From an uncultured Clostridium sp. (lineage in GTDB: Bacteria; Bacillota; Clostridia; TANB77; CAG-508), in NCBI GenBank assembly GCA_947648215.1, contig CANSMW010000003.1, forward strand, positions 1 through 56,255: DNA of 56,255 nucleotides, given 5' to 3'. This document shows, one piece after another, positions 27,345-38,468 of the stretch. Below the pieces are notes generated by a model. The model saw only the letters and a list, made by a program, of their open reading frames with translations, was not told where the DNA came from and ran no database searches. The stretch's first letter is position 1; every line of letters starts with the position of its first letter. A program made the translations under genes and the position numbers.

Positions 27345-27359
27345 AAACCAACTTAACAC

Positions 27360-27436
27360 GCGCCCTTAGCTCAGTTGGTCAGAGCAACCGGCTCATAACC
27401 GGTGGGTCCAAGGTTCGAATCCTTGAGGGCGCACCA
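27360..27436 (+). tRNA. tRNA with CAT anticodon (elongator Met, or Ile2)
   Basis: Acceptor GCGCCCT / AGGGCGC, anticodon stem ACCGG / CCGGT with loop CTCATAA (anticodon CAT at 27394-27396), T-loop GTTCGAATC, CCA encoded. The acceptor begins with a paired G-C and is not initiator-like. Elongator Met is most likely; a lysidine-modified Ile tRNA cannot be excluded. Confidence 0.88.
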
Positions 27437-27454
27437 AAAAATAATTAAATATAT

Positions 27455-27540
27455 GGACAGGTGGCCGAGTGGCTAAAGGCGGCAGACTGTAAATCTGTTC
27501 TCATACGAGTACGAAGGTTCGAATCCTTCCCTGTCCACCA
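27455..27540 (+). tRNA. tRNA-Tyr (anticodon GTA)
   Basis: A class II tRNA of 86 nt with a long variable arm. Acceptor GGACAGG / CCTGTCC, loop CTGTAAA with anticodon GTA (27489-27491), T-loop GTTCGAATC and encoded CCA. Element B begins just after it. Confidence 0.95.
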
Positions 27541-27621
27541 AGACGAGTTTTTGTCGAACTCTGTATAATGCTTGATATAACTTAATTTCAAGATTATAAG
27601 AATTTGACAACACAAAAACTT

Positions 27622-27653
27622 TAAACCGTTTCAAAATGAAGCGGTCTTTTTTT
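27622..27653 (+). terminator. terminator after tRNA-Tyr
   Basis: ACCGTTTC and GAAGCGGT form the stem (27624-27645), followed by TCTTTTTTT. It ends the tRNA operon or is the element B left-end hairpin. Confidence 0.75.
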
Positions 27654-27655
27654 GA

Positions 27656-27976
<321 letters not shown>

Positions 27977-28083
27977 CATAGAACGGCAAAGCATTTTAGA
28001 GTTTTTAAAAAAATATACTATATTGGTTTATTTGTGGTATTAAAAAGAAATTAAAGAGATAGTAATAATAAATATAAAAACTC

Positions 28084-28128
28084 AAAAAGTGCTAATAGCT
28101 AAAACTATGCTATGTGGCACTTTTTTTA
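28084..28128 (+). terminator. terminator/attenuator ahead of tnpX B
   Basis: AAAAAGTGC (28084-28092) and GCACTTTTT (28117-28125) enclose a second hairpin and are followed by T residues. A similar hairpin precedes tnpX C at 38894, but it is missing from element A. Confidence 0.75.
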
Positions 28129-28147
28129 GTTGCCTTTCTATTCATAA

Positions 28148-29989
<1,842 letters not shown>

Positions 29990-30014
29990 AAAATTATAAA
30001 TGGAGGAATTGAAA

Positions 30015-30395
30015 ATGAAAAATAAAGAAGTAAAAGAAAATAAATATGGAATTCAATATAAAAAGGTTGGAGATTACTATATGCCTAATTTAGTTTTGGA
30101 GAAAGAAGAAAAAATTGTATTAAATAAATATGGAAGAATGAGATTAAAATTTCTAAAAGAAAACAAGAAAGCAGAATATATGATAATGTTTACAAAAGGA
30201 ACTTTGAATAAACATTTAAAAGAGATTCAAGAAACAGCACAAACAAGAATTGGCATTATAATTGAACAATTAAAAAAGCAAAATCATTTAACAGAGGAAA
30301 TGAAAAATACAGACCAACTTTATTGGGTTAGTATGATGAATAATTTTAAAAATACAGCAGAAGAAATTATACTAAAAGAACTAATATATGTATAA
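30015..30395 (+). CDS. tnpV: TnpV-family transposon protein B
   Basis: A 126-residue protein from ATG 30015, with GGAGG upstream. The pattern GDYYMPNL, LNKYGRMRLKFLKENKKAEY, GTLNKHLKEIQETA and the ending AEEIILKELIYV is typical of TnpV of the Tn4451 group. It has a close homologue at 42488. The function of TnpV is not known; it always accompanies TnpX-type recombinases and may be an accessory DNA-binding factor. Confidence 0.85.
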   Translation: MKNKEVKENKYGIQYKKVGDYYMPNLVLEKEEKIVLNKYGRMRLKFLKENKKAEYMIMFTKGTLNKHLKEIQETAQTRIGIIIEQLKKQNHLTEEMKNTDQLYWVSMMNNFKNTAEEIILKELIYV

Positions 30396-30428
30396 CAAAT
30401 CACAGGTAGGAGCAAACAGACAAATGTA

Positions 30429-30545
30429 TTGCCAAATTTAATGTCTATAAGTGTAGCGAGCATAGGTTTTGTATTGCCACAAAACCGACAGCTTACGCTG
30501 AAAGGGGAAAAATCTTCCCCTATAACCCCTACCTTATAAAATAAA
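30429..30545. other. candidate oriT of element B
   Basis: Two strong inverted repeats lie between tnpV and mobC: GGTTTTGT / ACAAAACC (30465-30486) and AGGGGAA / TTCCCCT (30503-30521), followed by TAACCCCTACC. Such palindromes just upstream of mobC-relaxase genes are the usual form of a transfer origin. Confidence 0.6.
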
Positions 30546-30648
30546 AAGTTAAAAAAATAGATTGAAAATTGTATAAGGAATTAAAAGATTTTAAGAAAAA
30601 TTTTGTAAAAAGTAGAACGAAGATTTATCAAAAAGGAAGTGAAAAATT

Positions 30649-30972
30649 ATGAGAAATAGAACAATAGGAATTAATGTTAGAGTGAGTGAAAATGAAAAGA
30701 AAAAATTACAAAGAAATGCTAAAAAGAGCAACTTAAACTTATCATCTTATTTAAGAAAGTCAGGATTACAAAAAGAAATTTATTCAATACCAGATGAAGA
30801 ACTTCGCAAAATTTACAATGGAATTGTTGAATTAAAGAATGAATTTCCTTATATGAGTGATGAAGAAATAAAAGAGAAAATAACAAAAATGCAAAGTGAC
30901 TTTTTAGACATTTACAATTACAAAAATGATGGAGATGATGTGAGTGGCAACAACGAAAATATGGGCAATTAA
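30649..30972 (+). CDS. MobC-like relaxosome protein
   Basis: A 107-residue basic protein beginning with a ribbon-helix-helix type motif (IGINVRVSENEKKKLQRNAKKSNLNLSSYLRKSGL). It fits the plasmid mobilization accessory proteins that bind oriT and guide the relaxase. Its end overlaps the relaxase start by 29 nt. RBS AAAGGAAG upstream. Confidence 0.8.
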   Translation: MRNRTIGINVRVSENEKKKLQRNAKKSNLNLSSYLRKSGLQKEIYSIPDEELRKIYNGIVELKNEFPYMSDEEIKEKITKMQSDFLDIYNYKNDGDDVSGNNENMGN

Positions 30973-32317
30973 AGATAGTATATCTCGTGTAATAAGCTAT
31001 GCAAAAAATCCAGAAAAGACAACATTTTTAGATTTAAAACAAGTATTAAAATATGCAGAAAATGAATAGAAAACTATTGATAAAAACGAAAAAACCATGT
31101 ATGTAACAGGTGTAAATTGCAAAGCAGAAACAGCTTATGAAGAAATGACGCTAGTTCAAAATAGATTTGATAAATGCACAGGAAATGTAGCATATCACGC
31201 ATACCAAAGTTTTAAGACAGGAGAAGCATCGCCAGAATTAGCACACAAAATTGGAGTAGAACTTGCAGAAAAAATGTGGAGTGAATATCAAGTAGTAGTT
31301 GCAACACACTTTAATACAGGCACATATCACAATCATTTTGTAGTAAATTCAGTTAATATGTTTACAGGAAAGAAGTTTAACTGTAATAAAGGAGCATATT
31401 ATCATTTTAGAGAGTTATCAGATGAACTATGCAAAGAATATGGGCTAACAGTTATTGAAAAGCCGAAAGGAAAAACACCAAGAAGTATATATTTTGCAGA
31501 AAAACGAGGAGAGCCAACAAAGTATAATGTAATAAGAAAAGCTATTAATGAAACAATGGAAATGTGTATAAATTACGGGCAGTTTAAAAAGATAATGCTA
31601 AAAAAGGGTTATATTATCAATGATGATTATAATAGGAAATATCCTACAATTCGTTCAATAAATGATAAAAAAGCAGTAAGAATGTATCATTTAGGAGAAG
31701 AATATTTGCCAAAGAACATTGCAAACAAAGTTGAATACAACCCTTATTATTATCAAAATAGATATATGGAATTTATACACCCTAAAAAGAAAAAACAAAA
31801 GTATAGAGTTTATAAATATAAAGGTAAATTCAAAGATATTAGTAAAATGAGTGGAATTGATGTACTTTTTCTATTATTATTTCATTTATTAGGACTACTA
31901 CCAAAGCGAGAAAACTATCAGCCGATATCTCCAGAAATGAAACAAGAAGTAAGAAAAATGGAACGATATTCTAATGAAATTAGACTTATAGTAACCCAAA
32001 AACTAAAAACAACAGAAGATGTAAGAAGTTATATTTCACAAACTGAAAAAAATATTGAGAGTGTTACTAATTTAAGACAAAAATACAGAAATAAGCTAAA
32101 GAATTGCAAAGAGGATAACTTAATAGAAGAATATAAAGAAAAGCGAAATGAATGCACTACAATACTAAATAAGTATAGAAAAAATCTAAAAATAGCAAAT
32201 TGGATTTTAGAAGATACTCCAAAAGTTAAAGAAGTTATAAAAATTGAAATGCAAATGAAAAATGGGCAAGAAGATATTGCTAGGACAAAGAAAAAGAATA
32301 GATATGTAGGAAGATAA
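30944..32317 (+). pseudogene. MOBP-type relaxase with nonsense codon 42
   Basis: Reading from GTG 30944 gives ATTKIWAIKDSISRVISYAKNPEKT, the usual relaxase start. TAG at 31067-31069 interrupts codon 42, after which the same frame continues MYVTGVNCKAE, the metal-binding HFNTGTYHNHFVVNSVN and a long C-terminal domain to 32317, about 457 codons in all. TAG ends other genes here (e.g. 19255, 51529), so it is not a sense codon. A restart at ATG 31097 lacks an RBS and would lose the catalytic N-terminus. I read it as a recently inactivated relaxase, i.e. element B may no longer be self-mobilizing. Confidence 0.8.
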
Positions 32318-32322
32318 AATAT

Positions 32323-32452
32323 AAAAGGTTGTTATGTACAAAATAACAGCCTTTTAAAAATATTAGGTTAAATATAAAAGTAAATTCTACATTTAACAGA
32401 ATTTACTAGTCCAAGAGAAAAGTCCAGTAAATCAAGGGAATTTTCTCTTTTT
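32323..32452 (+). terminator. two hairpins at the element B right end
   Basis: Hairpin 1: AAAAGG-TTGTTAT and ATAACAG-CCTTTT (32323-32355). Hairpin 2: AGAGAAAA and TTTTCTCT (32415-32449) with T-run. At least one serves as terminator of the relaxase transcript. Confidence 0.65.
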
Positions 32453-32555
32453 CAATTGCATTTTGTAATAAAAATATGCTAAAATATAATTAAATTAGAG
32501 AAAAATTTTAAATAGTGACACGATTAATACACGACTGGCTTTAGATTTTTTTAAA

Positions 32556-34011
32556 TAAATTCCACTCGTGTTTGTGTGTAATTTTAAATTAAAACTTTAC
32601 TTGGGTATATGTAAAATTTAATTTAAACTAATTTTTCTTTAGTAATTTTGGTTTAAGTTGAATTTCATTGGCGGGAACCTTTTTGAGATTCAACTTTTTT
32701 AATACCTCGTTATCTAAAAGTATTTGTGCTAATTCATATGGTGTGGCATTGTTTAGGCTAGGTCTAGTTAAGCTATTAATATGATTTATCATTAAATCAA
32801 TATCTTGCTGAGTAAGGTTGTCCATAGAAGTGCCTTTAGGTATGACATAGCGAATAAACTCATGGTTTTTCTCAATAGCTCCTTTTTGATAAGAGGCTCC
32901 TGGGTTGCAGAAAAATATTCTAGTTCTTCCAATTCCATCGTGATTAAATTCTAAGCTTAATGGATTTGAAAATTCGGAACCATTATCAGTAAGGATAACA
33001 GGAAAAGTTTTCTCAAATAAATCATTTCCAAGAATACCTTCAATCCAATTAAATACTTTAAGTACAGAATTTCTTGTTTTATCTTCTAATAGAAAAGCTA
33101 ACATAAGTTTAGAATTTTTAAAGAGCATAGTAAGAAGTACTTTTCCACCTTTTTTACCTTCAACAGTATCCATTTCAACTACTGGAACATCTGGATTATC
33201 TAATAAATATTTTTCAAAATCATCATAAGTTCTACCTTTACGAATAGAAGTATCTTTTGGAGGAGTCCTTTTAACTTTTCTTGTAGAAAATCTAATTCTT
33301 CTTGGTAAATCAATATTTCTAGCAGATAGCTGATTTTGGTCAATATAATTGTAAAGTGATGACTTAGAACATTTTAAATTTTGTGTTTGATAAATATGAG
33401 ATATTGTTTGACCTTGTTTAATTAATGGAGAAACGATATTATCTAATTCATAAAGTTCTTCGTTAGAAAGGTTAATGCCCTGTCTGGAGGTAGATAAAGT
33501 ATGTTTGTATTGATGATAGGAAGGTAAAGCACGATAATAGTATTTAACTAATCTACAAGCACTTTTTGAAGAACAAGAATTACAAACATAAGGAGCTTGC
33601 TTTAAGATAAGACAAATATCTTCTTGAAAATCAGAGCAATAGGAGTTACATCGTTTACATTTAAAACATAAAAAGTTGCAATTCCTACCACATACATTTT
33701 TTCTTCTACATGAGAATTTGTTTTTGCAAATATTACCACAACCATTAAAAGTATTAGGTTCTTTTCTTATCCTATGTTTTTTAATTTCTTTTGAAATTGT
33801 AGTTGGATCTTTGGATAGAAATTTAGCTATTTCTTTAAATGTCATACCATGATTAAGTGCTTGCTCTATATAATTTCTATCTTCTAAAGTTAAATGTTTT
33901 TGATTTGTATTTTCCATGATAATACCTCCTTGTACCCAAGTAAAGTATTAATATAATTATAGCATGAAATATTCCAAAACTAAATTCCTATTAAGCCATC
34001 ACTGGAATTTA
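32556..34011. mobile_element. IS30-family insertion sequence
   Basis: It carries one transposase gene on the minus strand. Outer ends TAAATTCCA (32556-32564) and TGGAATTTA (34003-34011) are inverted, as are the inner repeats ACTTTACTTGGGTA (32594-32607) and TACCCAAGTAAAGT (33933-33946). The imperfect ends suggest the outer boundary could be off by a few bases. It separates element B from the dehydrogenase and defence genes. Confidence 0.8.
32628..33917 (-). CDS. IS30-family transposase
   Basis: A 429-residue DDE transposase. The N-terminal HTH reads LTLEDRNYIEQALNHGMTFKEIAKFLSKDPTTISKEIKKHR, typical for IS30. A cysteine-rich part (CRRKNVCGRNCNFLCFKCKRCNSYC) follows, then the catalytic domain with VVEMDTVEG (first D), ILTDNGSEF (second D) and QKGAIEKNHEFIRY (E). 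The frame is intact and no in-frame CGG occurs, so it may be active. Start preceded by AAGGAGG. Confidence 0.93.
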   Translation of the reverse strand: MENTNQKHLTLEDRNYIEQALNHGMTFKEIAKFLSKDPTTISKEIKKHRIRKEPNTFNGCGNICKNKFSCRRKNVCGRNCNFLCFKCKRCNSYCSDFQEDICLILKQAPYVCNSCSSKSACRLVKYYYRALPSYHQYKHTLSTSRQGINLSNEELYELDNIVSPLIKQGQTISHIYQTQNLKCSKSSLYNYIDQNQLSARNIDLPRRIRFSTRKVKRTPPKDTSIRKGRTYDDFEKYLLDNPDVPVVEMDTVEGKKGGKVLLTMLFKNSKLMLAFLLEDKTRNSVLKVFNWIEGILGNDLFEKTFPVILTDNGSEFSNPLSLEFNHDGIGRTRIFFCNPGASYQKGAIEKNHEFIRYVIPKGTSMDNLTQQDIDLMINHINSLTRPSLNNATPYELAQILLDNEVLKKLNLKKVPANEIQLKPKLLKKN

Positions 34012-34146
34012 CTTTTAAATTTAAGGTTTAAAAATATTAAAAATGAATATTTTGGAAACAATTGTATTTATATTAATTTTATGGTATAAATAAGTAAAAT
34101 ATGAATTTGTAGCATAATATTGCAAAATTCAAAATGGAGGTTTTGT

Positions 34147-34880
34147 ATGAACAAAAATGTATTAGTAACAGGAGGTACAAGAGGAATTGGAGAAGCTATA
34201 TCGAGAGAATTTGCTAAAAAAGGTTATGATATAATAATTAACTATGTTAAAAGTGACGAAAAGGCAAAAAGATTAAAGCAAGAATTAGAAACAACATATC
34301 ATATAAGAGTGTTTCCTATTCAAGCTGATTTGTCTAACGAAATACAAATTGAAAATATGGTAAATTTAGCTATTAAAGAATTTGGGAAGATTGATGTTTT
34401 AGTTAATAATGCAGGAATTGTTATAGATAAAGAATTTGAAGACAGAACAGTTGAAGATTGGAAAAAGACATTAGATATTAACCTAATTGCTCCATTTGTT
34501 CTAACAAAATTAATTGGAAAAGAAATGATAAAGCACAAAGAAGGAATAATAATAAATATATCAAGTACAAATGGATTAAATACATATTATCCATCAAGTG
34601 TAGACTATGATTCTTCTAAGTCTGGGTTGATTAGCCTAACTTATGATTCTGCTGTTCAATATGCACCTTATATAAGAGTAAATTGTATTGCACCAGGTTG
34701 GGTAAATACCGAAATGAATAAAGAACTTCCAATAGACTATGTAAAAGAAGAAACAGAAAGAATTTTAGTAAAAAGATTTGGAGAACCAGAAGAAATTGCA
34801 AAAGTAGTAACATTTTAGCAAGTGAAGATGCTAGCTTTATAAATTCTACTGTTATAAAAGTAGATGGAGGTTGGTATTAA
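34147..34880 (+). pseudogene. short-chain dehydrogenase (FabG-like), one-base T-run deletion
   Basis: From ATG 34147 (GGAGG 6 nt upstream) the protein has the NAD(P) motif TGGTRGIGEAI, NNAGIV and the catalytic YDSSK with upstream SSTNG, all standard for SDR oxidoreductases. At 34812-34815 a run of four T gives ACA TTT TAG; five T would give TFLASEDASF and run on to GGWY and the stop TAA at 34878. That stop overlaps the next start (TAATG). The break is a homopolymer deletion, unlike the CGG sites elsewhere. It may be real or a sequencing error. Confidence 0.8.
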
Positions 34881-35224
34881 TGGAACGAAAATTTGTTAAT
34901 GATTGGTTGGATAAACTAAAACAATATTGGTTTAGTAAAGATATAAATAAGGCTGTTTCATTATTCAATAAAACAACATTTTATCAAGAAACACCATTTA
35001 TGAAACCTTACACTAATATAAAAGAAATCAATAAGGAATGGCAACACATAAAAAATGAAAATATACAAAGTATAGAAATAAAATTATTAGCAATAGATAA
35101 TTATACAGTTATTGCAGAATGGCTATTAAAGCAAAATGATGAAGAATATGATGGAATATATGAAATAAAATTTAATGAAAATTTAGAATGTACTTATTTT
35201 AAAAGTTGGGAGATGATTAAATAA
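34880..35224 (+). CDS. NTF2/SnoaL-like protein
   Basis: A 114-residue protein from ATG 34880, coupled to the dehydrogenase (GGAGG 9 nt before). The pattern WLDKLKQYWFSKDINKAVSLF, FYQETPFMKP and a run of strands ending YFKSWEMIK fits the nuclear-transport-factor-2-like fold, used as small enzymes or binding proteins. Together with the SDR and DUF5680 genes it forms a metabolic cargo cluster of unknown pathway. Confidence 0.7.
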   Translation: MERKFVNDWLDKLKQYWFSKDINKAVSLFNKTTFYQETPFMKPYTNIKEINKEWQHIKNENIQSIEIKLLAIDNYTVIAEWLLKQNDEEYDGIYEIKFNENLECTYFKSWEMIK

Positions 35225-35225
35225 T

Positions 35226-35729
35226 ATGAGCGATATTAATACAACAATAATTAATGAAACTTTTATCAATTTTTTAATAAAAGCGAAAAAATCAACTTAT
35301 GCTAATAGTAACATTGAAAAGTCGGATTCAAGTAGAATAGGTTCATCAGATTATGGATACGAAGAAATACTAGATAATAAAAAATATACATACCATGATA
35401 CATATTTTGGTGGAGTTAAATTTATGGGCGAAGAAGTTGTATATTGTGATACTGATAATCCAATATGGGGAATGAATTACTATGGTATAACTTATGATGA
35501 TACACTAGGTGAAGAAGCAATGGATAACGCATTAAGACCAGCATTAATGAAAGTTGGTGAAGATAGAAATATAATTCCAGTTAGAGGACCAATTAAGTTC
35601 GAAAATAATGGATATTCCTATACTTTTAAGATAACTGGAACAATAGAAAACTTTGATGGAATTGAACAAATATATAAAGATAATAACTTGATATATGAAC
35701 TTCATTGTTCTGGTGGAATAATAAAGTGA
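35226..35729 (+). CDS. DUF5680 domain protein
   Basis: A 167-residue protein beginning right after the NTF2-like gene. FLIKAKKSTYANS, RIGSSDYGYEE, HDTYFGGVKFMGEEVVY, PIWGMNYYG and the late NLIYELHCSGGIIK match the DUF5680 family, often found fused to or near HTH regulators in Firmicutes. No known activity. Confidence 0.8.
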   Translation: MSDINTTIINETFINFLIKAKKSTYANSNIEKSDSSRIGSSDYGYEEILDNKKYTYHDTYFGGVKFMGEEVVYCDTDNPIWGMNYYGITYDDTLGEEAMDNALRPALMKVGEDRNIIPVRGPIKFENNGYSYTFKITGTIENFDGIEQIYKDNNLIYELHCSGGIIK

Positions 35730-35747
35730 ATTAGTGGAGGTGAATAG

Positions 35748-36773
35748 ATGGGCGATATAGTAAAACAAGATGAAGTATTTGGAAATTACTACAATAGAAT
35801 AAATACATTAATTTTGAAGACAAAGAAAAATGTTGTTAAAAATGTAAATTATGAAATGGTAGAATTGTATTTTGAAATTGGTTCTACTATAAATGAACTA
35901 ATTGAAAACTATAATTTAGAAGCATCTCAAAATGAAATAATTAAATCTTTTTCAGAAAAGTTAAGTAAAGAATTTGGAGAAGGATTTAGTGTACCAAATT
36001 TAAAGAAAATGAAGAAGTTCTATTTGACTTATAGAACTGGTTCCACAGCGTGGAACCAGTTGAGTTGGAGCCATAATCGTCTAATAATGAATATTGATGA
36101 TGAAAATAAAAGAAATTTTTATTTAGAAGAAACAATAAAATCAAATTGGAGTGTTAGACAATTAGAAAGACAAATAAATAGTTTTTATTATGAAAGGCTA
36201 TTAGCAACAAGCGAAGATAATAAAGCAGAAGTGAAAAATGAAATAAATACTTTAGAGAAAAAAGAAAAAGTGCAAGATTTTATAAAGGATCCATATGTTT
36301 TAGAGTTTTTGGATATTAAAGATAGGAGATTTTTAGAAAAAGATTTAGAATCTAATTTACTTCAACATATATCAGAATTTTTACTAGAACTTGGTCGAGG
36401 CTTTTCTTTTGTGGCAAGACAAAGAAGAATTGATGTAGATGGAGATAACTTCTATATAGACTTGGTCTTTTATAATTATGTGTTAAAGTGTTTTGTTTTA
36501 ATTGATTTAAAATTAGACAAGCTAACACATCAAGATATTGGACAAATGGATTTTTATGTTAGATATTATGATAATGAGGTAAAAGCAATAGATGATAATC
36601 CAACAATAGGAATAATATTATGTTCAGATAAAAAAGATACAATAGTAAAATATTCTGTTCTGAATGATAATAAGAATTTATTTGCTTCAAAATATCAATT
36701 ATATTTACCAACAGAAGAAGAATTAGCAAGGGAAATCGAAAAACAAAAAGAAGAATTTGAAGATAAGAAATAA
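35748..36773 (+). CDS. PDDEXK nuclease domain protein (DUF1016/YhcG family)
   Basis: A 341-residue protein. The N-terminal DUF1016 part contains YFEIGSTINELIE, FSVPNLKKMKKFYLTY and LSWSHNRLIM. The C-terminal PDDEXK nuclease core shows GRGFSFVARQRRIDVDGDNFYIDLVFYNYVLKCFVLIDLK with the D-x(n)-D-x-K type residues, then TIGIILCSDK. YhcG-like proteins are linked to defence islands and restriction systems. RBS GGAGG, start ATG 35748. It lies 43 nt before a Thoeris pair. A palindrome (CTGGTTCCA / TGGAACCAG) occurs inside the gene. Confidence 0.85.
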   Translation: MGDIVKQDEVFGNYYNRINTLILKTKKNVVKNVNYEMVELYFEIGSTINELIENYNLEASQNEIIKSFSEKLSKEFGEGFSVPNLKKMKKFYLTYRTGSTAWNQLSWSHNRLIMNIDDENKRNFYLEETIKSNWSVRQLERQINSFYYERLLATSEDNKAEVKNEINTLEKKEKVQDFIKDPYVLEFLDIKDRRFLEKDLESNLLQHISEFLLELGRGFSFVARQRRIDVDGDNFYIDLVFYNYVLKCFVLIDLKLDKLTHQDIGQMDFYVRYYDNEVKAIDDNPTIGIILCSDKKDTIVKYSVLNDNKNLFASKYQLYLPTEEELAREIEKQKEEFEDKK

Positions 36774-36815
36774 TAGATGTTATAAAAAAAGTAATAGTTG
36801 TATAGGAGGTAAAAT

Positions 36816-37634
36816 TTGAAACAAATCCCATTAACGATAAAGAAGAGCTTATATAGTGCATTTTCTATTGTTGCAGGTATTAGTACTATTGCTGGAATTT
36901 GGGGATATACTATAAAAGATATTATTAATAATTTGCAATGGTGGCAATATGGAATTATTCTACTATCTGGATTTTTAATACTTTCATTTGGTATATTCTT
37001 AATTTTTAATAAATTAAAACATAAATCGTATAACACAATTATTAATGGTACGACAGTAAAAATCAAAGTTGGAGATATTTTTTGTGAACAAGGACTAAAA
37101 GTAATACCATTTAATGAAAAATTTGATACAAAAGTAGATGATATTGTTATTGCTCATAATTCTTTAAATGGAAAGATGATTGATAATTATGTTACAGATA
37201 TTGATTCTTTAAAATCCAATATACAATCATCTAGAACAGATACTTCTCCATTTAAACCTAATGAAGAAAATGGAAAATACATATATCCACTTGGTAGAAT
37301 AATTAAATATAATGATTTCTTACTACTTGCATTTTCTCATTTTGATGAACAAAATAGAGCATACATAGGAATTGGCGAATATGAACAACTGCTTATTCGT
37401 ATGTGGTCGGAAATTAGAAGAGTTTATGCTGCAAAACCAGTAATAATTCCATTGCTTGGAGGAGGAATTACTACAATAGATGGAATAAATAACAAAAATT
37501 ATACAGATTTTTTGAAATGTATACTATGCACACTTCGTAGTAGTAAATTTCAATTTAACCAAGGAATAACAATTATATTAACAAAAGATGCAATAGAAAA
37601 AATAGATATGAATGTAATAAAGGAGGAATTTTAA
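36816..37634 (+). CDS. thsA: type II Thoeris ThsA-like: TM + macro domain protein
   Basis: A 272-residue protein from TTG 36816 (GGAGG 8 nt upstream). Two N-terminal membrane helices (residues about 12-34 and 44-66) are followed by a macro-type domain with IKVGDIFCE, DDIVIAHNSLNGKM, GKYIYPLGRIIKYND and PVIIPLLGGGIT. Together with the TIR-like gene 2 nt downstream this is the layout of type II Thoeris, in which the TIR protein makes a histidine-ADPR signal that is bound by the macro domain, leading the membrane helices to disrupt the membrane. Assignment is by architecture and sequence feel; no search was run. Confidence 0.78.
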   Translation: MKQIPLTIKKSLYSAFSIVAGISTIAGIWGYTIKDIINNLQWWQYGIILLSGFLILSFGIFLIFNKLKHKSYNTIINGTTVKIKVGDIFCEQGLKVIPFNEKFDTKVDDIVIAHNSLNGKMIDNYVTDIDSLKSNIQSSRTDTSPFKPNEENGKYIYPLGRIIKYNDFLLLAFSHFDEQNRAYIGIGEYEQLLIRMWSEIRRVYAAKPVIIPLLGGGITTIDGINNKNYTDFLKCILCTLRSSKFQFNQGITIILTKDAIEKIDMNVIKEEF

Positions 37635-37636
37635 AA

Positions 37637-38155
37637 ATGTCAGTATATAGAACAAGAACTTATATAGCAGCAGATTTTGATCATGATAAAGATGCTGTAG
37701 ATCAACTTTATAAATGGAATGATAGTAATTATTGGAGTTTATCGTTTTCTGATGCACATGATTTGCAATCATCAAGTGACAGTAGCTTATATTGCTCTAT
37801 AAAAGCATCACTAAAATATCGTATGGATGGTTCAAAAACTTTTGTATTGATTGTTGGTAATCATACAAATACAATTACAAAAGGTGGATGTCAAAACTGT
37901 GGCAGTTACAATAGTCATACATATTCATGTGCCAGAGGGCATGCTGTTGATTATCGTAGTTACATAGAATATGAATGTGATAAAGCTATTGAAGCAGGCA
38001 TTAATATTATTGTATTATATAATGATATTAATGTGGATAAATCAAAATGTCCAAAATCTGTTAGAAATATAGGAACTCATACGACTATGGTATATTATAA
38101 AGATGGAAAATATTATTGGGATTATCAATCAGTAAAAAAAGCTTTTGATATGTAA
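37637..38155 (+). CDS. thsB: Thoeris ThsB-like TIR-domain protein
   Basis: A 172-residue protein. RTYIAADFDHDKDAVDQLYKWNDS, FSDAHDLQSSSDSSLYCSIKASLK, KTFVLIVGNHTNTITKGGCQNC and YIEYECDKAIEAGINIIVLYND form the TIR-like fold of ThsB proteins, with the conserved Asp/Ser region and a Cys pair. It follows thsA by 2 nt (stop TAA, then RBS GGAGG inside thsA). In known systems ThsB senses phage proteins and turns NAD+ into a signal molecule. The pair closes the cluster before element C. Confidence 0.82.
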   Translation: MSVYRTRTYIAADFDHDKDAVDQLYKWNDSNYWSLSFSDAHDLQSSSDSSLYCSIKASLKYRMDGSKTFVLIVGNHTNTITKGGCQNCGSYNSHTYSCARGHAVDYRSYIEYECDKAIEAGINIIVLYNDINVDKSKCPKSVRNIGTHTTMVYYKDGKYYWDYQSVKKAFDM

Positions 38156-38173
38156 TAATTTAAGAAAAAAATA

Positions 38174-38365
38174 TTGCCAAACTTTAAAATTTATGTTAAA
38201 TTAAAAGCATAGTGATAGACAAAAAAACACCAATATGGGTATACATTTCTTTGAAACTATTGCTATAACTAATTTTGAAACGGATAATAGGGGGCTTTTG
38301 TGCAAGGTATTTTTCGCATACGTCCTTTGCTAAGGCACCAACGACGTATCTGTTCGAACTAAATT
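38174..38365 (+). ncRNA. candidate leader or small RNA at element C left end
   Basis: A promoter-like TTGCCA-16-TTAAAT (38174-38201) opens a 160-nt stretch without genes. It ends in a hairpin (TCTGTTC / GAACAGA, 38350-38372). Inside are GTGCAAGG / CCTTTGC pairings and the word GGCACCAA. The promoter and the GGCACCAA-plus-hairpin ending recur at 43541-43682. No known RNA family is recognised. Confidence 0.4.
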
Positions 38366-38383
38366 GAACAGATAGATACAAAG

Positions 38384-38418
38384 ATCAATCAGAAAATAAA
38401 ATCTGGTTGATTTTTTTG
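38384..38418 (+). terminator. terminator at element C left end
   Basis: ATCAATCAGA (38384-38393) and TCTGGTTGAT (38402-38411), followed by seven T. It parallels the hairpins at 23411 and 27622. Confidence 0.8.
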
Positions 38419-38468
38419 TTGCTTAAAAACAATATTAAAATCATCCAAACGAAAGGATGGTGCGAAAA

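Noticed and set aside
31067..31069. TAG as a sense codon
   Set aside because: TAG terminates other genes at the expected ends (for example 19255 and 51529), so one in-frame TAG in a relaxase is better explained as a nonsense mutation.
36041..36063. Palindrome CTGGTTCCA / TGGAACCAG inside the PDDEXK gene as a regulatory site or insertion scar
   Set aside because: It encodes TGSTAWNQL in frame at a variable position of the DUF1016 domain. It resembles the hairpin at 54731 but two cases are not enough to claim a repeat.
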